Shown here piece after piece: positions 18,824-26,678 of a stretch of DNA of 64,000 bases. The translations under genes and the position numbers were made by a program. The notes under the pieces were generated by a model. That model did not search any database. It had not been told where the DNA came from and saw only the letters and a list, made by a program, of their open reading frames with translations. Source of the stretch: Paraburkholderia franconis (GTDB lineage Bacteria > Pseudomonadota > Gammaproteobacteria > Burkholderiales > Burkholderiaceae); assembly GCF_009362735.1 (NCBI RefSeq), contig NZ_WHNP01000004.1, forward strand, positions 124,001-188,000, written 5' to 3'. The stretch's first letter is position 1, and each line of letters begins with the position of its first letter.

Positions 18824-18857
18824 AAAAAAAGCGGCAAGCATCCGATGCTTGCCGCTT
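18824..18857 (-). terminator. Terminator downstream of tRNA-Val
   Basis: Perfect 13-base stem AAGCGGCAAGCAT / ATGCTTGCCGCTT with a 3-base loop. On the minus strand it is followed by seven T (the A-run 18824-18830), so it ends the tRNA transcript. Confidence 0.88.
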
Positions 18858-18878
18858 CTGTGTACTTCATATATTCGT

Positions 18879-18955
18879 TGGTAGGCTCGATTGGACTCGA
18901 ACCAACGACCCCCACCATGTCAAGGTGGTGCTCTAACCAGCTGAGCTACGAGCCT
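18879..18955 (-). tRNA. tRNA-Val (anticodon GAC)
   Basis: A 77-base cloverleaf read on the minus strand. The acceptor stem AGGCTCG pairs with CGAGCCT, followed by discriminator A and encoded CCA. D-stem GCTC/GAGC with AGCTGGTTA loop. Anticodon stem-loop CCACCTTGACATGGTGG with GAC, decoding GUC/GUU. T-arm GGTTCGAGTCC. No duplicate of its 3' end was noticed nearby, so there is no sign of an integrated element here. Confidence 0.95.
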
Positions 18956-19152
18956 AGCGAAGGCGCGAATTATAGAGACACACTTTCGATCGCGCAAGTC
19001 CTCGGCGTAATTTTATGCCGGTGACCGGATTCGCGCGGGTACTGGGCGTTGAATGAGCCGCTGGCGCGGCGCCATTCCTGTTTCGGATGCTCCCCAGAAC
19101 AGCGCGAGACGGCTACGATTGACGATGACGCACATCAGAGGCGAGCCGGTTC

Positions 19153-20508
19153 ATGAAAGGATTTCGTCCGCATTTTCCGCACTTCATTCGCGACCACACG
19201 CATACCGTGTGGCTCGATCTGGCATGGACGTCATTGCCATTCGTGCTGCTGTTCGCCGTGGTCGTGTGGCTCGTCGTGTGGCTGGTCGATCCGGCGCCGC
19301 CGCGTTCGATCACGATCAGCGCCGGCCCGCGCGACAGCTCGTTCATGCAGATCGCGCAGGAGTATCGAAAGATCCTCGCGCGCAATGGCGTGACGCTTAA
19401 TGTACTGGCATCGGACGGCTCGGTGCAGAACCTCGACCGGCTGCTCGATCCGAAACGGAAGGTGGACATCGCGCTCGTGCAGGGCGGCGTGTCCGGCGGA
19501 CGGGATACGACGTCGCTGATGTCGCTCGGAAGCGTCACGTATGTGCCGATCATCGTGTTCTACCGCGGCCGGGGTTTGACGCAACTGTCGGATCTGGAAG
19601 GCAAGCGCATCGCGATCGGCCGCGAGGGTAGCGGGACGCGGATGCTGTCGCTGAATCTGCTCGAAGCGAACGGCGTCTACCCGGGCGGCGATACGACGCT
19701 GCTGCCGCTCGACGGGCTCGATGCCGCGAAGGCGCTGGTCTCGAACCAGGTCGACGCCGCGCTGCTGAGCGGCGACTCGGCCACGCGCGTGCTGATGTTG
19801 CGGCTGCTCGGCATTCCCGGCATTTCGGTGATGGACTTCGGCGAGGCGAGCGCCTACACGCGGATATTCCCTTACCTCGACGAGCTCGACCTGCCGCCTG
19901 GCGTGCTCGATCTGCGCCGGCGGATTCCGCCGGAGACGGTGCATCTGATCAGCCCGACCGTCGAACTCGTCGCGCGCGACAACCTTCATCCGGCGATCTC
20001 CGATCTGTTGATCGAAGCGGCGCAGGAAGTGCACGGAATGGCGGGTCTGTTGCAGAAGGCGGGGCAGTTTCCGAATCCGACGGTGCGCGAGTTCCGCGTC
20101 AGCGAGGACGCGACGCGTTACTACAAGTCAGGCAAGAGCTTCCTGTACCGGACGCTGCCGTTCTGGCTCGCGACCGTGGTCGACCGCCTGCTGGTGCTGC
20201 TGCTGCCGATCGCGGTGCTACTGTTTCCCGCGTTGCGGCTGATTCCGGCGCTGTTCACCTGGCGGGTGCGCTCGCGCATCTATCGCTACTACGGCTCGCT
20301 GATCGCGATCGAGCGCGAGGCGATGCGCGACTCGTCCGCCGAGGAGCGCAGCAAGCTGCTGATGGAGCTTGATCAGATCGACGCTTCGTTAAACACGTTG
20401 CGGATGCCGCTCGCCTACGCCGACGGCTTCTATGTGCTGCGCGAGCATGTGCGGTTCGTGCGGCAGCGGTTGGAGGGCGTTCCGGAACGGGTGCGTGCGC
20501 ATCAGTAG
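19153..20508 (+). CDS. Membrane-anchored TAXI-family TRAP-type solute-binding protein
   Basis: A 451-residue protein with a TAXI (TRAP-associated extracytoplasmic immunogenic) binding domain between two membrane anchors. An N-terminal span lies at about 28-46, the binding domain at about 52-320 (ITISAGPRDSSFMQIAQEYRKIL, GKRIAIGREGSGTRMLSLNLLEANG), and a second hydrophobic segment at about 330-355 (VVDRLLVLLLPIAVLLFPAL). A cytoplasmic helical tail follows. TAXI proteins normally act freely with a TRAP permease; none is adjacent. The tethered form with a cytoplasmic tail suggests sensing or a dedicated complex, which is inference. Confidence 0.85.
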   Translation: MKGFRPHFPHFIRDHTHTVWLDLAWTSLPFVLLFAVVVWLVVWLVDPAPPRSITISAGPRDSSFMQIAQEYRKILARNGVTLNVLASDGSVQNLDRLLDPKRKVDIALVQGGVSGGRDTTSLMSLGSVTYVPIIVFYRGRGLTQLSDLEGKRIAIGREGSGTRMLSLNLLEANGVYPGGDTTLLPLDGLDAAKALVSNQVDAALLSGDSATRVLMLRLLGIPGISVMDFGEASAYTRIFPYLDELDLPPGVLDLRRRIPPETVHLISPTVELVARDNLHPAISDLLIEAAQEVHGMAGLLQKAGQFPNPTVREFRVSEDATRYYKSGKSFLYRTLPFWLATVVDRLLVLLLPIAVLLFPALRLIPALFTWRVRSRIYRYYGSLIAIEREAMRDSSAEERSKLLMELDQIDASLNTLRMPLAYADGFYVLREHVRFVRQRLEGVPERVRAHQ

Positions 20509-20581
20509 CGGCGGGTGCCGAGTGCTTGCTCCGACGTGAAAAGTCGTGGTACGTCAAGCAGATGCGTTTGGAGTCCAGGTG

Positions 20582-20616
20582 TTGTCCACAGGGTTATCAA
20601 GAAAATCTGTGGGTAA
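20582..20616. promoter_or_regulatory. Pair of DnaA-box-like 9-mers
   Basis: TTGTCCACA at 20582-20590 and, inverted, TTACCCACA (read as TGTGGGTAA at 20608-20616), each one mismatch from TTATCCACA. They lie in a 437-base non-coding region. A DnaA titration or regulatory site is possible; no replication gene is nearby. Confidence 0.3.
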
Positions 20617-20677
20617 GTCAGGGGCGAGCAAAAGGCTTGCTGATCCGGTCCGAATGAGCCTGTGGTCCAGACGAGAA

Positions 20678-20709
20678 ATTCGATTGCATCGAGTCAGATG
20701 CAATCGAAT
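20678..20709. repeat. 13-base perfect inverted repeat
   Basis: Arms ATTCGATTGCATC and GATGCAATCGAAT with spacer GAGTCA. No T-run follows, so it is either an operator or the stem of a non-coding RNA ending at the terminator at 20778-20811. Confidence 0.6.
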
Positions 20710-20777
20710 CCGAAATACATCCGAGCGACTTTGCTCAACCTGATCCACCTGCACAACACGCTTTCCTCGCGCAAGAA

Positions 20778-20811
20778 AGCCTGTCCTGACGCGATCTTGA
20801 CAGGCTTTTTT
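20778..20811 (+). terminator. Rho-independent terminator
   Basis: Stem AGCCTGTC / GACAGGCT (20778-20785, 20799-20806) followed by a T-run. It is 270 bases past the TAXI gene stop. It could end that transcript or a small RNA arising from 20560-20780. Confidence 0.75.
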
Positions 20812-20945
20812 CACGCATCAGGCGCGGGTCCGTTCGCGAACACAGACGTTCCCGCGACACGATGCGTAATGACGACTCAATCGGAACGACCGACGCGGCG
20901 CGGCGCAGCCTCGTACCGTTCCATCCATTCAAGCCGTGCGACGAC

Positions 20946-21257
20946 TTACGGACGGCCGTACATCGCGTTCCAGTCCGCAGCCGACACTCCCGGACGACCC
21001 GATTGCGACACGCCGTTCGCGACGCCGCCGTAACCGTTTGCCGCGCCGTTTTGCGCGTTCACGCGTGCCTGTGCGGCGAGCACTTCATCCGGATAGTGCG
21101 CTTCCGAGCCTGCGCCCGGATGATAGCCGGCCTTCTCCAGTTGAACCAGTTCCGCGCGGACCTGGGCGCGGGTGACAGGCTGGTTCGCCTGAGCGAACGA
21201 CACGGCGGGGACAGCGAGAACAACGACGACGGCAACAGCCTTGATCAGCGACTTCAT
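20946..21257 (-). CDS. DUF4148 exported protein
   Basis: A 103-residue protein with a cleavable signal peptide (MKSLIKAVAVVVVLAVPAVSFA) and the DUF4148 core VTRAQVRAELVQLEKAGYHPG. The tail is Gly/Asn-rich. DUF4148 proteins are small periplasmic proteins that are abundant and multi-copy in Burkholderia; function unknown. A strong ribosome-binding site (GGAGGTT) precedes ATG 21257. A palindrome lies 26 bases upstream. A second member is at 60193-60513. Confidence 0.85.
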   Translation of the reverse strand: MKSLIKAVAVVVVLAVPAVSFAQANQPVTRAQVRAELVQLEKAGYHPGAGSEAHYPDEVLAAQARVNAQNGAANGYGGVANGVSQSGRPGVSAADWNAMYGRP

Positions 21258-21282
21258 GACAACCTCCAACTTTGCTACGACT

Positions 21283-21304
21283 TTGCGAACAGCCCTGTTC
21301 GCAA
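21283..21304. promoter_or_regulatory. Palindrome in DUF4148 leader
   Basis: Perfect inverted repeat TTGCGAACAG-CC-CTGTTCGCAA, 26-47 bases upstream of the DUF4148 start. The half-site TTGCGAACAG also occurs at 3703-3712 ahead of another small exported protein. Confidence 0.45.
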
Positions 21305-21416
21305 TCAGTGTGGAAGCGAGTGTAGGTAAGTAGACGCTTAAGATTAAGGCCGCCCGCTGGAAGTGATCTTTCCAAAAAGCAACGGTTAACACCTGGAAGC
21401 GCGCTGCAACAAAGGC

Positions 21417-22550
21417 TCAGCGCTGCTCCAGCTTCAACTTTTTCCCGTAGCCGGTCAGTTCGAGGTAGCCACGTCCGGCTGGCTGACCGTCACGGCTGAC
21501 GGTGACGGCGCCTTCCCAATACAGCGCGCCCGTCGATTCGCGTGAATCGAGTTCCTGATCGTCGAGCAACGGCGTCAGTTGCCAGCGCGTGTCGCCTGTC
21601 CGGACGACGGTCGCGACGGGATACAACGTATTCGTGCGCGGCGAGCGCCATTGGCGGACGGGCGTGAAGTCGACGGCGCCGGGTCCGTATTGCGTGACGC
21701 GCCCATCGGCGGCACGCAGCGCGGCATGCGCCCAGACCGCGTGTCCGTCGACGCCGCGCACCTTGAACGCCATCAGCGCCGCGCCGTCCGACAGATTCGC
21801 GCCGAGCCAGTCCCAGCCGGCCGCGTCGGCGGCGAGCAGCGCGCTCGACCATTCGTGATCGAGCCACGCGCTGCCCGTCACGGGCGTGGGCGTCGATGCC
21901 GCCGCGCCGCTGGCGCCACTGGCGGCGGGGCGCGTGACGCTGCCCGTCACGCGCAGTTGCGGCTCGCTGTAGTAGTAGCTCGCCTGCTCCGGCAGCGGAC
22001 CTTTGCGCGAATAGCCGTTCGCGCCCTGAACGAGCGGCGCCTGCGTCGGCGTGAACGTGAGATGCAGTGCAAAGCCGGCGGCGTCGGCCGTGACGTCGTA
22101 GTGACCGTCGGGTGCGCGAACCATGCGCCACGTATCGAGCCGCACGTCGGTGTTGTCCGGCTTCGCATAGGCAAGGCCGAAACCTTGTCGCGCGATCTTC
22201 TGATCGTGCACGAGGCGGCCGAACGACGGGTCGCTCAGCGCGGCATGCGCGATGATCAACTGCGTCGGCGCGAAAGCGCTCGGGTCGCTCGCGGGATGGC
22301 CCGTCGCCGAGCGGAAAAACGTGATCTGAAAGCCGAGCGGCTGACGATCGGGTGTTTCTAGCCAGCCCGTCGCGTACCACCATTCGGTGCGAAACGCGGG
22401 ATGCGCGCCCGTGTCCTGCGGCAACACGACGGGCTTGTCGGGCGTCACGTTTGCGAACGGGGAATCGGCGGGCGGTTCGGCCGCAAACGCAGCCGACGAC
22501 GCGCACAACACGCAAGCGAACGCGGACGACAGAAGAAACACGCCACGCAT
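21417..22550 (-). CDS. AttH/CrtC-like lipocalin-fold exported protein
   Basis: A 377-residue protein of the AttH / carotenoid 1,2-hydratase-like lipocalin superfamily. It has a signal peptide (MRGVFLLSSAFACVLCASSAAFA), then FRTEWWYATGWLETPDRQPLGFQITFF, the classic N-terminal motif, and SAWLDHEWSSALLAADAAGWDWLG and ALMAFKVRGVDGHAVW in the second half. The ATG overlaps the stop of the upstream permease gene (TGATG), so it is the third gene of an ABC ATPase - permease - AttH unit. Such units are thought to handle a lipid-like ligand at the envelope; the substrate is unknown. Confidence 0.85.
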   Translation of the reverse strand: MRGVFLLSSAFACVLCASSAAFAAEPPADSPFANVTPDKPVVLPQDTGAHPAFRTEWWYATGWLETPDRQPLGFQITFFRSATGHPASDPSAFAPTQLIIAHAALSDPSFGRLVHDQKIARQGFGLAYAKPDNTDVRLDTWRMVRAPDGHYDVTADAAGFALHLTFTPTQAPLVQGANGYSRKGPLPEQASYYYSEPQLRVTGSVTRPAASGASGAAASTPTPVTGSAWLDHEWSSALLAADAAGWDWLGANLSDGAALMAFKVRGVDGHAVWAHAALRAADGRVTQYGPGAVDFTPVRQWRSPRTNTLYPVATVVRTGDTRWQLTPLLDDQELDSRESTGALYWEGAVTVSRDGQPAGRGYLELTGYGKKLKLEQR

Positions 22551-25171
22551 CACCAGTCCTCCCTGACGGCGCGCACGGCATCGACGGACACGGCCCGCCG
22601 GCCTGCCGCGACGGCTGTCGTGCACGACGACGCGAGCATCACGATGGCCAGCGCCGACAGCAACATCCACGGCACATGCAGCGACATGCTCCAGTGAAAC
22701 GACTGCGGATTGACCACGAACACGAGTATCAGACTGATTGCGAAACCGAGCGCGCAGCCCATCGCGATGCCGAGCGCCGTGAGCAATCCGCCTTCCGTCG
22801 CGAGCAGCGCGAGAATCTGTCCGCGCGTCACACCGACGTGGCGCAGCATGCCGAATTCGCGCGAGCGCGATAGCGTCTGCGCGGAAAAGGTCGCCGCGAC
22901 GCCGAACAGCCCGATCACGATGGCGACGGCTTCCAGCAGATAGGTGACGGCGAAGCTGCGATCGAAGATCGTCAATGTGCGCGCGCGGATCTCGCCGGGT
23001 TGTGCGAAGTCGAGCGCGCTTGCGAACGGCAGCGAGCGCAAAGCGGCGATCGCCTGCGCGGCGCTTACACCGCGATCGAGCGTGAGGGCCGCATCGGTGG
23101 CGCCGGTGTCGCCCGTCAGGCGCCGATAGTCGGCGAGACGGATTTCGAGCGCACCCGTCTGCCGCACGTAATCGCGCCAGATGCCCGCGACGACGAACAC
23201 CGAGCCACGCCCGCCGTGCGCGCCAGGTGCGCTTGATGTGCCGAATGCACCAAATGCGCCGATCGGCAGCGTCAACCGTTGACCGACGTGATAGCCATAC
23301 AGATCGACCATCGCTTCCGACGCCCAGACAGGCGTTTCGCCCTCTCTCAACGCGGACGGTGAAAGTGTTTCGCCTGTGATCTGCAGGTTCGCGCCCGGGT
23401 CGGCGGCGTCGATTTCGCGCGCGAGCAGCGCCACGGCGGGCCGCGACGGATCGAGCGTCAGTTGCGACGTGCGGGCGAACGCCGCGTGTCCGATGCCGCG
23501 CGTCGCGGCGATCATCGCCTGCTGCTGCGGATTCAGTCCGCCCGTATCGCCGTTCGGCGCGACGCGCACGTAGACATCGGCGGAAAGCAAATGCGCGAGC
23601 CATTCCTCGACCGACACGCGAAAGCTCGACACCATGATCGCCATTGCGACGATCAGCGTGAAGCTCGACAGCACGCCGCCCATCGCAATCGACGCCTGCC
23701 CTGGCGCATTCGCGAGCCGCGCAAGCGCGAGTGCCGTGACGGGCGCGCGCTGCCGCCCGTTGCGCGCGCGGCTCAGCGCGCGGAACAGCAGCGACGTCAC
23801 GCGCGGCATCAGCGCAATGCCGCCGATCAAAAGCAGCGCGACGGCGAGATAGCCCGCGATGGGCATATCGAAGACGGGCGGCGCTTGCGTCAGCGCTACG
23901 CCGAGCGCAAGGCAGCAGAGCGCCGGCCACGGCGTCGAGAGCTTGCCGAGCGCGGCTTCTTCGCCGCCCGCCTTCAGCGCCGGCGCGGGATGCGCGCGCG
24001 CCGCTTCGAGCGCGGGCACGAGACTGCCGAGCAGCGCGACGCCGATGCCAAGCACAAGAAATATCGCGCTGGCGATCGGCTCGAAGCTGACGCTCGGCTG
24101 TACGCCCGGGAAATAGCCGCCGCCCAGGTCGCTGCCGAAAAAGCGCAGCACGGCATAAGCGAGCGCGAAGCCGAGCGCGATGCCGCCGATCGCGCCGAAC
24201 GTCCCGAGCAATGCACCTTCGAGCAGAATCTGCCGCAGCAACTGCGCGCGCGCAATGCCGAGCACGCGCAGCATCGCGAATTGCGCGCGCCGGCGCACGA
24301 CGCCGAGCGCCTGTGTCGAGAACACGAGAAACGCGCCCGTGAAAAGCGCGACGAGCGCGAGCACGTTCATGTTGATCCGGTAGGCGCGCGAGAGCCGATC
24401 GGTGCGGCTTTCGACATCGCGTGTCGCCGTCACCATGAAACGGCCGCCGAGCCGCTGCTGCAACGCTTGCCGGAAACGTTCGCGATCGACGCCGCGCTCC
24501 AGTTGCAGATCGACGCGCGACAGCTTGCCGAGCCGCCCGAAGCGCCACTGCGCGGCCGCGATATCCATCACGCCGATGCGCTGCCCTGGCCGCGCACGGA
24601 CGATGCCGCCCGCGACGCGCAAGCGCACGTCCGATGTGCCGCTGCGCAGCGTCACCGTATCGCCGATGCGCACGCCGAGCCACTGCTGCGCGGCGGGCGA
24701 GAGGAAGATCGCGTCGTCGGCGAGCGCGTCGAACGGATGATCGCTATCCGTCACGCCCGTCAGATCGGGCGCGATGCGGCTTGCGCGGAATACGTCGATG
24801 CCGAGCACCTTCAGCGGTGCGGTGCGGCTCGGCACCGTTACGTCGAGTTCGAGCACGGGACTCGCGAGCGCGACGCCCGCCCGTGTCGCAAGTTGCGGAT
24901 ATGCGCGTTCGTCGAACGTCGGCTGCGAGCCGCGCACCTGCAGGTCCGCTTCGCCCGACAGGCTGCGTGCCGCCGCCGAAAACTCGTTGAACGCGGCGCT
25001 GTTGATCAGTTGCACCGCGTAGCCGAGCGCGACGCCCAGCGCGATCGTCGCAATCGCGATCAGCGCGCGGCCTTTGTGGCTGTGCCATTCGGCGGCGAGC
25101 AGCCAGCGCGTGAGCGTGCGCAGACCGTGGGTCTTGCGTCGCGTGTTGCCTTCGAATGCCGGGTCAATCAT
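22550..25171 (-). CDS. FtsX/MacB-type ABC transporter permease
   Basis: An 873-residue permease with two FtsX-like halves. A first membrane span lies near residues 30-50 (GRALIAIATIALGVALGYAVQL), then a long periplasmic domain, a cluster of spans about 265-500 (ALVALFTGAFLVFSTQAL, LLGTFGAIGGIALGFALAYAVL), another periplasmic domain and final spans about 720-860. This duplicated layout is that of YbbP/AttF-like mechanotransmission transporters rather than MacB. It overlaps the ATPase gene upstream by 8 bases and attH downstream by 1, so the three form one operon. Confidence 0.9.
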   Translation of the reverse strand: MIDPAFEGNTRRKTHGLRTLTRWLLAAEWHSHKGRALIAIATIALGVALGYAVQLINSAAFNEFSAAARSLSGEADLQVRGSQPTFDERAYPQLATRAGVALASPVLELDVTVPSRTAPLKVLGIDVFRASRIAPDLTGVTDSDHPFDALADDAIFLSPAAQQWLGVRIGDTVTLRSGTSDVRLRVAGGIVRARPGQRIGVMDIAAAQWRFGRLGKLSRVDLQLERGVDRERFRQALQQRLGGRFMVTATRDVESRTDRLSRAYRINMNVLALVALFTGAFLVFSTQALGVVRRRAQFAMLRVLGIARAQLLRQILLEGALLGTFGAIGGIALGFALAYAVLRFFGSDLGGGYFPGVQPSVSFEPIASAIFLVLGIGVALLGSLVPALEAARAHPAPALKAGGEEAALGKLSTPWPALCCLALGVALTQAPPVFDMPIAGYLAVALLLIGGIALMPRVTSLLFRALSRARNGRQRAPVTALALARLANAPGQASIAMGGVLSSFTLIVAMAIMVSSFRVSVEEWLAHLLSADVYVRVAPNGDTGGLNPQQQAMIAATRGIGHAAFARTSQLTLDPSRPAVALLAREIDAADPGANLQITGETLSPSALREGETPVWASEAMVDLYGYHVGQRLTLPIGAFGAFGTSSAPGAHGGRGSVFVVAGIWRDYVRQTGALEIRLADYRRLTGDTGATDAALTLDRGVSAAQAIAALRSLPFASALDFAQPGEIRARTLTIFDRSFAVTYLLEAVAIVIGLFGVAATFSAQTLSRSREFGMLRHVGVTRGQILALLATEGGLLTALGIAMGCALGFAISLILVFVVNPQSFHWSMSLHVPWMLLSALAIVMLASSCTTAVAAGRRAVSVDAVRAVREDW

Positions 25172-25880
25172 CGGACGGGCGCAGCGCGTGCGACGAGCGG
25201 ACGTGTGTTGCGTGCAGCTTGCCGTCGCTCAAAACGAGGACGCGGTCCGCGAAGGCCGCGGCCGCCTCCGAATGCGTGACCATCATCGCCGCCGCGCCGT
25301 TCGCTTTTGTTTCCTCGCGCAGTAGCGCCAACACTTCGTGTGCGGTGTCGGGGTCGAGATTGCCCGTCGGTTCGTCGGCGAGTATCAGCGTGGGCCGGTG
25401 CACTAGCGCTCGCGCGATGGCGACGCGCTGCAGTTCGCCGCCAGAAAGCTGGCGCGGCAGGTCGTCGCCGCGTCCTTCGAGTCCGACGGCCGCGAGCATT
25501 TCGTTCGCGCGCGCCGGCGCGATGCCGTTCAGCAGCAGCGGCAACGCGACGTTTTGCGCGAGCGTCAGATGCGGCAGCACATGAAACGCCTGAAACACAA
25601 AGCCGAGCTTCTGACGGCGCAGGCGTGTGGCCGCGTCGTCGTCGAGCGTGGAGATGGGCGTGCCGTCGATCAGCACGTCGCCGCTATCCGCGCGATCAAG
25701 GCCCGCGATCAGATTCAGCAATGTCGACTTGCCGACGCCCGAATCGCCCATGATCGCGACGAACTCGCCCGCGCCGAGCGCGAAGTCGAGGCGCTCGAGC
25801 ACGACGCGCTTCACGTCGTATGCCTTGCTCAGTGCACGGCATTCGAGCGCGGGCAGGACGGGGCTATCGGCAGGCTGCAT
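25164..25880 (-). CDS. ABC transporter ATP-binding protein (LolD/YbbA type)
   Basis: A 238-residue nucleotide-binding subunit for the FtsX-type permease downstream. Walker A GDSGVGKST, Q-loop GFVFQAFHVLP, signature LSGGELQR, Walker B LILADEP and H-loop MMVTHSEAA are all intact. The start is ATG 25880, with AAGGAG six bases ahead; a longer frame upstream is Lys/Ala-rich and rejected. First gene of the operon. Confidence 0.93.
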   Translation of the reverse strand: MQPADSPVLPALECRALSKAYDVKRVVLERLDFALGAGEFVAIMGDSGVGKSTLLNLIAGLDRADSGDVLIDGTPISTLDDDAATRLRRQKLGFVFQAFHVLPHLTLAQNVALPLLLNGIAPARANEMLAAVGLEGRGDDLPRQLSGGELQRVAIARALVHRPTLILADEPTGNLDPDTAHEVLALLREETKANGAAAMMVTHSEAAAAFADRVLVLSDGKLHATHVRSSHALRPSDD

Positions 25881-26024
25881 GGAACTCCTTGCTTGTGGGT
25901 CTGCGGCGGCTTTGACTTTGGCTTTGGATTTGGCCTTTTTAGCATGCCGCAGCGATCCGCGCATGCTGTTAGCCGCGCAGAGCGCACAAGCAACCGACGA
26001 CACCCGCCCCGCAACGCAAGACGC

Positions 26025-26414
26025 TCATCGCGACCGCGGTGCAAAGATATCAGCGCCCAGCGAAGCGCAGCGCTCCATCAATCGCGCCAGCATGCCGCGC
26101 GATGTCACGAGATGGGTGGTCAGCGAAAGCCGTGCAGCCGCATCGCCATCCGTGCTGACCCAGACACGCTCGCCCCGCTGCAAGCGGAACGTATCGCCGA
26201 TCTGCAACCAGTGGTCATACGGTGACGCCGCGCGCGTCAACCATACGCGCGCGCCTTGCACGAAAAGCTCCGTGTTCGCCTCGACGCGCCACGACATCGT
26301 CGCGCCGGGTTGTACTTCGAAGTGGACGACGACTCTGGGTAATCGCTCTTCCTGCAAGCGCGATGAGCAGAGCGAATCGTCATCGGTGAACTGCTGGCAA
26401 ACCTTGTCCATCAT
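26025..26414 (-). CDS. DUF2917 domain protein
   Basis: A 129-residue cupin-like protein of the DUF2917 family: VVVHFEVQPGATMSWRVEANTELFVQGARVWLTRAASPYDHWLQIGD is broken here into VVVHFEVQPGATMSWRV and VWLTRAASPYDHWL, the diagnostic parts, followed by GDTFRLQRGERVWV. Family members are short beta-rich proteins of unknown role, frequent in Burkholderia. ATG 26414 has ACGGAG ahead; a TTG 4 codons upstream is also possible. Its gene is separated from the upstream permease by a terminator. Confidence 0.7.
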   Translation of the reverse strand: MMDKVCQQFTDDDSLCSSRLQEERLPRVVVHFEVQPGATMSWRVEANTELFVQGARVWLTRAASPYDHWLQIGDTFRLQRGERVWVSTDGDAAARLSLTTHLVTSRGMLARLMERCASLGADIFAPRSR

Positions 26415-26450
26415 GCACTCCGTCAAATGAGCCGGAGGACGGAGGGCACC

Positions 26451-26490
26451 ATTAAAACAAAAGGCCCCTTCCGTTTACCGGCGGGGCCTT
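26451..26490 (-). terminator. Terminator after permease transcript
   Basis: On the minus strand, stem AAGGCCCC / GGGGCCTT (26483-26490, 26461-26468) is followed by TTGTTTTAAT. It ends transcription coming from the permease at 26675-27952. Confidence 0.8.
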
Positions 26491-26522
26491 GGGAACGTTC
26501 AGCTGACTGCTGCTGCGGATAT

Positions 26523-26678
26523 CTAACGCACGCACGCTCCCATAGGCCCGCCGCGATGGCGTTCCATTGGGTTTTTAATAATCGCGTTGGCGATGGTGGT
26601 GAGCGTCAGCATGCATTCGAGTTTGTCGTGACGTCGATGCATTGTCAACCAGTTTTCTCGCGCGCGTTGCATCATCAT
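26523..26678 (-). CDS. Possible small protein coupled to permease
   Basis: A 51-codon frame whose ATG overlaps the permease stop as ATGA. The product begins MMMQRARENWLTMHRRHDK and has a short helix (LTLTTIANAIIKNPMERH). No motif or family was recognised. Only the overlap and non-random composition support it. Confidence 0.28.
   Translation of the reverse strand: MMMQRARENWLTMHRRHDKLECMLTLTTIANAIIKNPMERHRGGPMGACVR

Noticed and set aside
18879..18955. tRNA-Val as an integration site for a mobile element
   Set aside because: No integrase gene and no repeat of the tRNA 3' end was noticed in the window.
20582..20616. A replication origin at the DnaA-like boxes
   Set aside because: Only two imperfect boxes, no AT-rich unwinding element and no dnaA, repA or parAB gene nearby; kept only as a possible DnaA-binding site.
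20554..20814. 86-codon minus-strand frame in the non-coding region
   Set aside because: It crosses the terminator hairpin and both palindromes; its product has no protein-like pattern.
23462..25279. 605-codon open frame opposite the FtsX-type permease
   Set aside because: Arg/Glu/Ala-rich mirror frame that also crosses into the ATPase gene.
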